This document shows, one piece after another, positions 1 to 5,881 of a DNA stretch of 11,959 bases (the stretch's first letter is position 1; the number at the start of each line of letters is the position of its first letter). Under the pieces are notes generated by a model that saw nothing but the letters and a program-made list of their open reading frames with translations, made no database searches and was not told the origin of the DNA. The translations under genes were made by a program, and so were the position numbers. Origin of the DNA: an uncultured Synergistales bacterium (GTDB lineage: Bacteria > Synergistota > Synergistia > Synergistales > Aminobacteriaceae); assembly GCA_905234205.1 (NCBI GenBank), contig CAJOGG010000018.1, positions 1 through 11,959 of the forward strand. Reading direction: 5' to 3'.

Positions 1-294
1 GTTGAAAGAGTTTTGCGTGCGCCTTGTGAAGGTGTGATTAATCCAAAACATGAGATAGGCGAAATTGTTCATGCTGGAGAAATTGCGGCCATGGTTGACG
101 ATACGCCACTATATTGCAAGATTGATGGAATGTTACGGGGAATGTTAGCTACCGGAATTCACGTTACAGAAGGCATGAAGTGCGGCGATATTGACCCACG
201 AGGAACAGCGGCTGATTATTTGCGACTCTCCGATAAGGCTTTATCTATTGGGGGCGGAGTTCTTGAGGCTATAATGAAATTTCATGCTATATAA
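1..294 (+). CDS. yqeB: YqeB-family selenium-dependent molybdenum hydroxylase accessory protein, C-terminal part
   Basis: Partial gene: the frame is open from base 1, so only the last 97 codons are present and the start lies outside the window. The visible part reads as a small beta-rich, biotinyl/SAF-like domain: a run beginning LRAPCEGVI, then the repeating pattern EIGEIVHAGEIAAMVDD, then GMLRGML, GMKCGDIDPRG, and finally SDKALSIGGGVLEAI. The GDIDPRG and SDKA-(x3)-GGGVLEA signatures are what I recall for the C-terminus of the YqeB family (EF2563-like). That family is established as a marker of the orphan-SelD, selenium-dependent molybdenum hydroxylase genome property; its exact biochemical role is not known. 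It lies 19 bases upstream of the solute-binding-like gene and on the same strand as yqeC-mocA, which supports one accessory operon. The N-terminal part cannot be judged here. Confidence 0.85.
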   Translation, partial: VERVLRAPCEGVINPKHEIGEIVHAGEIAAMVDDTPLYCKIDGMLRGMLATGIHVTEGMKCGDIDPRGTAADYLRLSDKALSIGGGVLEAIMKFHAI

Positions 295-313
295 TATTTC
301 CGAGGTGATTTTC

Positions 314-1102
314 ATGAGAAAAATTTTTATTCTTGCGCTCGTAGTGGTCTTGACGCTTTCTTGTTCGGTTTTTGCGGAGGCGGCAAAAGTAGGTCTTCTT
401 ACCAAGTCAAATCTTGAAGAGGCACAATTTAAGTCTGATGCTTATTCCGTGACAAAATGGGCAATAAGAAATCAGAAAGATGAAGAGTTCACATATTATG
501 ACGATCTTCTTACTATGCTGCTTGCTCTCAACGCCGGAGATATTGACGAAATTGACCTGCCAAAAGTAGTAGCAGAATATATTGTTACCAGGAATCCAGA
601 TCTCAAGATTTCATGCGTAGCCTGTATAGAACCTGAAATACATTTCGCATTTGGCTTCAAAAAAGATAATCCTGAACTCTGCAAAAAATTTAATGAGGCT
701 CTTAGTGAAATGCGTAAAGACGAAACACTTAGAAAACTACAGGAGGAATATTTACGCTATGCAGGCAAAACTGAACCTACACCGGTAAAATTTGATTTCT
801 TCCCGGATTCAGAAACTATAAGCATTGCTGTTACAGGCGACCTTCCTCCACTTGATTACACATCAGAGGACGGAGCAGCGGCAGGCTTCAACACAGCGAT
901 ACTCGCGGAAATCGGTAGACGTCTAAACGTAAATATCAGGATCATAACAGTTAATTCAGTTGCTAGAGTTGCTGCTCTTATGTCAGGACGTGCTGACGGT
1001 GTATTCTGGTTCATGCTCAATAACTTTGACTTGCCCGAAAACATAATAGTCTCCGAGCCATATTACACGTTTGACGAAATCCTACATATTCGCAAGAAAT
1101 AA
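314..1102 (+). CDS. Secreted solute-binding (SBP_bac_3-like) protein with lobe-like halves in unusual order
   Basis: 262 residues. I chose the ATG at 314 because GAGGTG at 302-307 lies six bases upstream; the in-frame ATG at 284 overlaps yqeB and lacks such a site. Residues 1-21 form a signal peptide (basic RK, hydrophobic core, cleavage near VFA/EAA). A cysteine at 17 is present, but the preceding LTLS is not a good lipobox. Residues 60-150 look like the second lobe and C-terminal end of a family 3 (polar amino acid type) binding protein: ALNAGDID, VVAEYI, FGFKKDNPEL, FNEALSEMRKDETLRKLQEEYL. Residues 168-232 look like the normal N-terminal start of such a protein: ISIAVTGDLPPLDY, GFNTAILAEIGRRL, ALMSGRADGVFW. 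So the usual order of halves is reversed. No permease or ATPase gene is adjacent. The ligand is unknown. Its place between yqeB and yqeC-mocA may mean a substrate-sensing or uptake role, or simple insertion into the operon. Confidence 0.75.
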   Translation: MRKIFILALVVVLTLSCSVFAEAAKVGLLTKSNLEEAQFKSDAYSVTKWAIRNQKDEEFTYYDDLLTMLLALNAGDIDEIDLPKVVAEYIVTRNPDLKISCVACIEPEIHFAFGFKKDNPELCKKFNEALSEMRKDETLRKLQEEYLRYAGKTEPTPVKFDFFPDSETISIAVTGDLPPLDYTSEDGAAAGFNTAILAEIGRRLNVNIRIITVNSVARVAALMSGRADGVFWFMLNNFDLPENIIVSEPYYTFDEILHIRKK

Positions 1103-2209
1103 TTGAGTTACGTAATCGTTGTAGTTGGTGCTGGCGGTAAAAGCACGCTGATAGAAAATCTTGCGAACAAATTTGCTGCTGAAGACAAAAAAGTCTGCAT
1201 AACTACGACAACACATATTTTCAAGCATAATGACCGTGAGAATGTTTCTTATTGCGGGACGGACGAGGGCGAAAAACTTTCTTATCCTGGAACAGAAAAA
1301 TTTTCACGGTTGTGTGATTCTTATGACGTTGTGTTAGTTGAGGCTGACGGCTCCCGACATTTTCCCATAAAGATCCCTGCTAGTTATGAGCCTGTTATAC
1401 CAAGCAATGTTAGCGAAATTTTCGTAGTGATGGGCTTACACGCGATTGGCCGACCTATTAGTGAAGTATGTCAACGTTTTCCTGATCTTGACGATAATAC
1501 ACTCGTGAACGCTTCAATCATTGATGACATTGCCCAAGCACATTACGTAAAGCCTTTAAGTGAAAAATTTCCAAGTGTAGCTATTAATTACGTGAGGAAT
1601 GATTTTATCGCGGGCAAAAATTTATCGGGTAAGCATGTTGCGCTCGTTCTTATGGCCTCGGGAAGCTCAAAACGCTTTGGCGACGAAAACAAGCTCTTAC
1701 ACAAAATCAATGGCAGGGAATTGTTTCGCTATGGGCTTGACGCTCTCTTAACGGCTAAAGAAATTCTCAAAAGCCACGAAATAAACGCAAAAATTTTTAT
1801 GACCGGAGGAAATATTTCAGGATACAATGACGTGGAGATTATTGACAATCCTGACAGACTCGAAGGCATTGCTGGCTCAATACGACACGGAACAGAAGCT
1901 GCTATGAAGAACAATTGTGACGCAGTGTTATTCTTGGCCGGGGACCAACCAAATTTTCCTGCTGAAGATATTGCAAGACTTGTACGTGAATTTTTGTGCT
2001 CGGGAAAATCTTATGGCTGTGCTTTCTCGAATCACCCCGCTAATCCCGGAATATTTGCCGCCTCAGTTTACCCTGAATTATTGAGCTTAACAGGAGATAA
2101 GGGCGCATTGAGAATCATCAAACAACACCCACAACAAACCCATTATTATGTCGTGAAACCCGAAAAACTTCTTGACATTGACACTTTAGCCGATATCGAC
2201 AATTTTTAA
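1103..2209 (+). CDS. yqeC-mocA: Fused YqeC-like P-loop protein and molybdenum cofactor cytidylyltransferase (MocA)
   Basis: 368 residues from a TTG codon that directly follows the stop of the upstream gene, without a strong ribosome binding site, so translation probably depends on coupling. Residues 1-175 are YqeC-like: P-loop GAGGKST at 9-15, ITTTTHIF at 33-40, VLVEADGSR at 77-85 and the EPVIPS run near 96-101. Residues 178-368 are a MobA/MocA-like nucleotidyltransferase: VLMASGSSKRFG with KLL (182-199), GIAGSIRHG at 255-263, GDQP at 280-283, the HPANPGIF acceptor loop at 311-318, and GDKGALRII at 331-339. MocA is known to join CMP from CTP to Mo-molybdopterin, giving the dinucleotide cofactor used by xanthine dehydrogenase-type enzymes, in the cytoplasm. 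YqeC is a selenium-dependent hydroxylase accessory protein of unproven activity. The YqeC part is shorter than the roughly 230-250 residues I recall for stand-alone members. Its last 24 bases overlap the convergent regulator gene. Confidence 0.88.
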   Translation: MSYVIVVVGAGGKSTLIENLANKFAAEDKKVCITTTTHIFKHNDRENVSYCGTDEGEKLSYPGTEKFSRLCDSYDVVLVEADGSRHFPIKIPASYEPVIPSNVSEIFVVMGLHAIGRPISEVCQRFPDLDDNTLVNASIIDDIAQAHYVKPLSEKFPSVAINYVRNDFIAGKNLSGKHVALVLMASGSSKRFGDENKLLHKINGRELFRYGLDALLTAKEILKSHEINAKIFMTGGNISGYNDVEIIDNPDRLEGIAGSIRHGTEAAMKNNCDAVLFLAGDQPNFPAEDIARLVREFLCSGKSYGCAFSNHPANPGIFAASVYPELLSLTGDKGALRIIKQHPQQTHYYVVKPEKLLDIDTLADIDNF

Positions 2210-2890
2210 CTGCGACATACAACGATAAACACTAGCTTGCGAACATTTAAGCCCCTGTGCAACGTCCTTAACAACGCCCTTTAGCAAAAATATCCCTTGT
2301 TCCTCAAGAGCTGCTATTATCTGCATACGTTCATTGGCCGTCAATCTGTCTGCACTCACACCGATTCTTTCTAGCTCTCGTTGTATAGCGTCCCTTGTTA
2401 CAGAGTCGGAGGAAGGATTATATTTTTCTGTGATACTGGTTTCCTGGAGTTTGGGCTTCTCTGAATTATGATTAGCCTGTTGTGAGACTTTATCAAGAAA
2501 ATTTTGCGGGTGTGCCAAGGTCATAATATGTTCGGAAAGATTTTGATAGCGTGAGTCGTCGAAATTTATACACAGCATGCCAATTAGTTTGCCTTCGTGT
2601 TTTATAAAAAATGTGTTCGAGCGTAAAGCCTTGCCTGATGCTGATAATCCATAATCGTTGCTTCTGTAATTATTGCTCTCGTAACTTTTATCCCGCAAAA
2701 TTGATAATGCCATGTTAGTCAAAGGTGCTCCAATTTTTCTGCCGCTTATGTGCCCGTTTACTATAGCTACGATCGAATGATTAGGAACCGTTAAATCGTG
2801 TAAGACAACTTCATAATCAGGGCCCAATATCTCCCCTAAAAACTCCGTAAGTCTTGCGTATTCTTGTAATATTTCTGCAGCGTTATCCAT
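2186..2890 (-). CDS. YheO/DauR-like PAS and helix-turn-helix transcriptional regulator
   Basis: 234 residues. Start: the ATG at 2890 lies 10 bases from GAGGA (2901-2905 on the minus strand); an in-frame TTG six bases further up is only four bases from it and less likely. Residues 5-120 match the YheO-like PAS domain: LGEILGPDYEVVLHDL near 18-33, VAIVNGHISGRKIGAP near 41-56, then IKHEGKLIGMLCINFDDS near 97-113. A polar linker (about 135-165) leads to a C-terminal HTH of the HTH_22 type: ANERMQIIAALEEQGIF near 185-201, then KGVVKDVAQGLKCSQASVYRCM, where SQASVYR is the recognition helix. Members such as DauR control amino acid or other catabolic genes. Here the gene sits downstream of guaD on the same strand and faces yqeC-mocA, so a local purine-responsive regulator is the natural inference. 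Ligand, and whether it activates or represses, cannot be told from sequence. Confidence 0.88.
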   Translation of the reverse strand: MDNAAEILQEYARLTEFLGEILGPDYEVVLHDLTVPNHSIVAIVNGHISGRKIGAPLTNMALSILRDKSYESNNYRSNDYGLSASGKALRSNTFFIKHEGKLIGMLCINFDDSRYQNLSEHIMTLAHPQNFLDKVSQQANHNSEKPKLQETSITEKYNPSSDSVTRDAIQRELERIGVSADRLTANERMQIIAALEEQGIFLLKGVVKDVAQGLKCSQASVYRCMSQLKIVDIG

Positions 2891-2915
2891 GTACAATATT
2901 TCCTCACGATTTATT

Positions 2916-2936
2916 ATTCTGATAAGAATTTATTCT
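2916..2936. repeat. Overlapping inverted repeats ATTCT/AGAAT at the regulator promoter (candidate operator)
   Basis: On the plus strand ATTCT (2916-2920), a GATA spacer, AGAAT (2925-2929), TT, then ATTCT (2932-2936) form two overlapping palindromes. The third arm lies inside the -10 box of the regulator promoter, and another ATTCT is at 2949-2953. A protein bound here would cover the -10 and the start site, as expected for autoregulation. The motif is AT-rich and part of it is the -10 itself, so chance is a real alternative. Confidence 0.35.
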
Positions 2937-2960
2937 ACACAGGCTAATATTCTTTGTCAA
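2932..2960 (-). promoter_or_regulatory. Sigma70-type promoter of the HTH regulator gene
   Basis: Read on the minus strand, a perfect TTGACA (-35, bases 2960-2955) is followed by exactly 17 bases and then TAGAAT (-10, bases 2937-2932), five of six matching consensus. The -35 box overlaps the TGA stop codon of guaD (2959-2957), so the regulator has its own promoter in addition to any read-through from guaD. The 5' leader to the ATG would be about 35-40 bases. This is the best promoter match I found in the window. Confidence 0.75.
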
Positions 2961-4219
2961 AGTTTCTTTCCCGCTACGTATTTCGCGATAAGAATCACAT
3001 TTTCATCAGCAAGATAAATAGTCTGCTCGAGTCTCTCAAGTAAATTATCGCGTCTTACTCCGGAGTTTTTCTCGTCAAGTACAAGCACATCAGCTTCATA
3101 GCCTGGCAAAAAGCTTCCGACTTGGCCGAAAAATTTTCCTCCTCCCATTGTAGCCATATAGAACGTCTCAGAAAATGTCAACGCGTGAAAATCTTCGTCA
3201 ACCAATCGCCAATAAAGCTTTGAGACTCCTATAGCGTCAGTGATTGCTCGAAACATTGAGAGACTCGCGCCTGCTGCTATGTCAGTTCCAAGACCAACAT
3301 TAATTCCTAACTCCAAAAACTTTTTCACGGGAGCTATACCGCTTGCAAGATTGATATTAGACTGTGGACAATGAGCTACGAAACTTTTGCGGACCTTCAT
3401 CAATTCGATCTCGTCATCGTTGAGATAAACGCAATGGGCCATTATAGCCTTATCGTCAAGCAAGCCGAACCGGTCATAAGTATCAGCATAATTTTTGCTG
3501 GTCGGGCAAAGTTCGCGGACTAGTTCAACTTCTGAAGGATTCTCGCACAAATGGGACTGAACGGGCAAATCATATTTCGCTTTAAGATCTCCTAATCCCT
3601 TCATTAAGTCGTCGCTGCAACTTGGTGTAAATCGTGGCGTCAAAATTGCGTGAGTACGTTTGTAATTCTTGGCCTCGTTGATTAATAATTCAGTGTCAGC
3701 TAATGAAGTCGTTGTTGTTTCGCGGAGGTCGTCAGGAGAGTTTCTATCCATATTGACTTTTCCGACATAGCTAATTAATCCTGATGCTTCAAGTTTATCA
3801 AATAAAATCCGCGTTGCAGGTACATGAATAGTGCTGAAGATTACCGCGCGTGTAATGGGGCTAGCTTTTAATGCCTGTGTGAAAAACTCGTAAATTTTTT
3901 CAGCGTAATCAATGCTGCTGTATTTTGCTTCTTCAGGAAATGTGTAAGTGTTCAGCCAGTCCAATAGCTCTAAATCCATGCCGATCCCTCGAAATGGAAA
4001 TTGCGGCGCGTGAACATGTAAATCTGTCATACCAGGAATTATTAAGGCCTCTCCGTAATCCTCAACTCTGACTCCAGAATATTCATCAGGCAGAGTATCG
4101 AACGCCCCAACGATTTTATCCCCTGATACAACGAGATAGCCGCGTTCTATCGTATGAATTTTATTTGGCCCGGTGCTGTAACAAATATTTCCCAAGAGCG
4201 CAAATTTATCTTGACTCAT
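2957..4219 (-). CDS. guaD: Guanine deaminase
   Basis: 420 residues from the ATG at 4219, preceded by AAGGAGG (4237-4231 on the minus strand) at 11 bases; the reading frame continues 40 codons further up but without a better start. It belongs to the amidohydrolase superfamily and converts guanine to xanthine and ammonia in the cytoplasm. The metal ligands and family signature are visible: PGMTDLHVHAPQFPF with H68, H70 and Q73; PRFTPSCSDDL (195-205); QSHLCENPSE with H223 and E226; AHCVYLNDDE with H262; and GLGTDIAAG with D313. The IIPGMTDLHxHxxQ form, and the following GIGMDLELLDWL, are typical of guanine deaminase rather than of SsnA or adenosine deaminase. The length fits the bacterial family. 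It is divergent from the permease-hydroxylase operon, whose enzyme could use its product xanthine. The regulator gene follows 66 bases downstream, with no terminator hairpin between them. Confidence 0.93.
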   Translation of the reverse strand: MSQDKFALLGNICYSTGPNKIHTIERGYLVVSGDKIVGAFDTLPDEYSGVRVEDYGEALIIPGMTDLHVHAPQFPFRGIGMDLELLDWLNTYTFPEEAKYSSIDYAEKIYEFFTQALKASPITRAVIFSTIHVPATRILFDKLEASGLISYVGKVNMDRNSPDDLRETTTTSLADTELLINEAKNYKRTHAILTPRFTPSCSDDLMKGLGDLKAKYDLPVQSHLCENPSEVELVRELCPTSKNYADTYDRFGLLDDKAIMAHCVYLNDDEIELMKVRKSFVAHCPQSNINLASGIAPVKKFLELGINVGLGTDIAAGASLSMFRAITDAIGVSKLYWRLVDEDFHALTFSETFYMATMGGGKFFGQVGSFLPGYEADVLVLDEKNSGVRRDNLLERLEQTIYLADENVILIAKYVAGKKL

Positions 4220-4230
4220 AATTATCAATA

Positions 4231-4237
4231 CCTCCTT
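4231..4237 (-). promoter_or_regulatory. guaD: Ribosome binding site deciding the guaD start
   Basis: On the minus strand this reads AAGGAGG, a full anti-16S match, 11 bases before the ATG at 4219. It rules against the longer reading that would begin at 4339, whose extra 40 residues (rich in V, K, F, Y, no family similarity) lie in the regulatory region. Confidence 0.8.
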
Positions 4238-4304
4238 GTAAATAGCTTTTACTATGATAGAATATGTGCAGGTTAAGAAATTTTTCACACACTCTTCACG
4301 GAAT

Positions 4305-4328
4305 TTTTCAACTACATTTTCAACTACA
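4305..4328. repeat. Tandem 12-bp direct repeat in the divergent promoter region
   Basis: TTTTCAACTACA occurs twice head to tail (4305-4316 and 4317-4328), exactly. It lies about 85-110 bases upstream of the guaD start and about 130 bases upstream of the permease -10 element. A spacing of 12 is close to, but not, one helical turn, so it could bind a dimer on one face only approximately. Its function is unknown; an upstream activator site is a reasonable guess. Confidence 0.5.
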
Positions 4329-4457
4329 AAAACTCGCAAATTTTCTTGCTACTGTCATAATTTATTTGGGGTACTTTCAAATTTAACTTTACGAAAATAT
4401 TATAGAGGCCTTGCGCAAAAAATCAATGAAAAATTTTTATCGAAATAAGAATTTCTA

Positions 4458-4466
4458 TGCTACAAT
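4458..4466 (+). promoter_or_regulatory. Extended -10 promoter element of the permease-xdh operon
   Basis: TGC followed by TACAAT gives a TGN-extended -10 box, five of six to consensus. At the proper distance upstream (about 4437-4443) only a weak -35 (TTATCG-like) is seen, which suits an extended -10 promoter and suggests help from an activator. The leader to the ATG at 4532 would be about 60 bases and contains the GTTAA/TTAAC inverted repeat. The upstream run ATAAGAATTT (4446-4455) resembles the candidate operator at the regulator promoter. Confidence 0.5.
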
Positions 4467-4486
4467 TATCAAAATTCAATTCAGAA

Positions 4487-4500
4487 GTTAAATCATTAAC
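4487..4500. repeat. Inverted repeat GTTAA-ATCA-TTAAC in the permease leader
   Basis: Two perfect 5-base arms with a 4-base spacer lie about 20 bases after the -10 element and 15 bases before the ribosome binding site. The position is that of a repressor operator or a short mRNA hairpin; it is too weak (all but two pairs A-T) to be a terminator. Function is inferred from place only. Confidence 0.3.
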
Positions 4501-4531
4501 AATTTTCAAATTTTAGGAGGGGGACGTTTTT

Positions 4532-5881
4532 ATGTCAGAGAGTTCTTCTAGTACTGTCAGCATCAACAACATTTTCCAATTGAATGGCAGAGTACCATTG
4601 GGAAAAGCCATACCCTTTGGACTTCAACATGTTTTGGCAATGTTCGTAGCTAACCTCGCACCTATAACAATCATCGCTGGAGCCGCCGGCCTTTCTTCAG
4701 AACAAACAGGAATGCTTCTACAAAATGCTATGTTTGTCGCCGGAATTGCAACGCTTGTTCAACTTTACCCGATAATTCTTCCTGGCACAGGCTTACGAAT
4801 CGGAGCTCGCTTGCCTATAGTTATGGGAGTAAGTTTCACGTTCGTTACGATTTTATGTTCGATCGCCGTAAATTTTGGTTATCCTGCTGTAGTAGGAGCC
4901 GTATTAATCGGTGGTCTCATGGAAGGATTTTTAGGACTGTTCGCAAAGTACCTCGCGAAGTTTATTAAGCCCATTGTCGCGGCTTCAGTCGTTACTGCTA
5001 TAGGAATGTCGTTATTCACGGTCGGAGCACGCTCATTCGGTGGTGGTTATGGTCCTGATTTTGGTAGCGCTAGCAATATTTTCATCGGAACACTTACGCT
5101 CATAGTGTGTCTTGTGTGGTCGGCCGTCATGAAAGGTTACTTAAAGCAGCTTTCTGTTCTTGCTGGCTTAGTCGTTGGCTACATTGTCTCAATCTTTATG
5201 GGCAAAGTAGATTTAAGCGGCATTCTCTCGGGTGGTGCAGTCTCACTTCCCCACTTCATGATGTTCAAGCCCGAGTTTCACGTTGGCGCGATTATTTCCG
5301 TGTGCATTATCTTCCTTGTATCAGCAGCTGAGACGATCGGCGACACTAGCGCAATGGTCATGGGAGGTCTTGGCAGAAAGATAACTGATGATGAAATTTC
5401 CGGTTCACTCGCCTGTGATGGTTTTGCTTCTGCTTTCTCTTCACTGTTTAGTTGTACACCTGTAACTTCATTCTCGCAGAACGTCGGCTTAATCGCTATG
5501 ACAAAAGTTGTAAACCGCTTCACGATAATGACCGGAGCTGTCTGTATGATTCTTGGTGGTCTTGTGCCTGTAGTCGGTAACTTCTTTGCCTCATTGCCTC
5601 AAGCTGTTCTCGGTGGCTGTACGATTATGATGTTTGGTCAGATTTTGTTATCAGGTATGCAAATGATCGCAGATTGCGGCTTCAATCACAGAAATATGAC
5701 TATAGCTTCGTTATCATTGGCTGTAGGAGTTGGATTCACTGCTTCAACTGAAGTAGAGATATGGAAAATTTTCCCGCAGCTTGTTAAAGACGTATTCGGC
5801 GCTAACGTCGTGGCAGTTGTATTTGTTGTTGCTATGGTGCTTAGTTACGTATTGCCAAAAGATATGGAGATTAAAGCATGA
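4532..5881 (+). CDS. NCS2 (NAT) family xanthine/uracil-type purine permease
   Basis: 449 residues, start ATG at 4532 after the strong site AGGAGGGGG (4515-4523). It is an inner-membrane proton-coupled nucleobase symporter. Hydrophobic segments occupy most of 30-440, as in the usual 14-segment fold. Key family features: H33 in LQHVLAMF; the AETIGDT run in the eighth segment with E267; and the nucleobase-ascorbate transporter signature SQNVGLIAMTKV with Q316-N317 and G319. The QN form, rather than the EN of uracil permease UraA, fits transporters of xanthine or urate (XanQ/PbuX/PucJ type). This is family knowledge applied to visible residues; the exact base is not certain. The gene begins the rightward operon, and its TGA overlaps the ATG of the hydroxylase large subunit, so import and oxidation are co-expressed. 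Confidence 0.92.
   Translation: MSESSSSTVSINNIFQLNGRVPLGKAIPFGLQHVLAMFVANLAPITIIAGAAGLSSEQTGMLLQNAMFVAGIATLVQLYPIILPGTGLRIGARLPIVMGVSFTFVTILCSIAVNFGYPAVVGAVLIGGLMEGFLGLFAKYLAKFIKPIVAASVVTAIGMSLFTVGARSFGGGYGPDFGSASNIFIGTLTLIVCLVWSAVMKGYLKQLSVLAGLVVGYIVSIFMGKVDLSGILSGGAVSLPHFMMFKPEFHVGAIISVCIIFLVSAAETIGDTSAMVMGGLGRKITDDEISGSLACDGFASAFSSLFSCTPVTSFSQNVGLIAMTKVVNRFTIMTGAVCMILGGLVPVVGNFFASLPQAVLGGCTIMMFGQILLSGMQMIADCGFNHRNMTIASLSLAVGVGFTASTEVEIWKIFPQLVKDVFGANVVAVVFVVAMVLSYVLPKDMEIKA

Larger units (their letters stand above)
4220..4531. promoter_or_regulatory. Divergent regulatory region between guaD and the permease operon
   Basis: This 312-base AT-rich stretch holds the control signals for both directions and no convincing gene. 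Leftward, GTGAAA (4288-4283), an 18-base spacer and TATTCT (4264-4259) form a modest guaD promoter candidate. Rightward, an extended -10 element lies at 4458-4466. A tandem 12-bp direct repeat occupies 4305-4328, the 8-bp palindrome TTGCGCAA is at 4411-4418, and an inverted repeat GTTAA-ATCA-TTAAC is at 4487-4500, between the rightward -10 and the ribosome binding site. I looked for a purine-riboswitch-like fold and saw none. A 64-codon plus-strand frame (4254-4448) has low-complexity content and no good start signal, and I do not count it as a gene. Confidence 0.65.

Noticed and set aside
350..375. Lipoprotein signal in the solute-binding-like protein
   Set aside because: The residues before C17 (LTLS) do not fit a normal lipobox, and a good signal peptidase I site (VFA/EAA) follows.
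4220..4339. 40-residue N-terminal extension of guanine deaminase
   Set aside because: The extension has no family similarity, while a perfect AAGGAGG stands before the internal ATG at 4219.
4254..4448. 64-codon plus-strand frame in the divergent region
   Set aside because: Low-complexity content rich in T, S, K and F, no convincing ribosome binding site, and it covers the guaD promoter area and the tandem repeat.
4220..4531. Purine riboswitch ahead of the permease
   Set aside because: I searched by eye for the three-way-junction core and for an expression-platform terminator and found neither; only short AT-rich inverted repeats are present.
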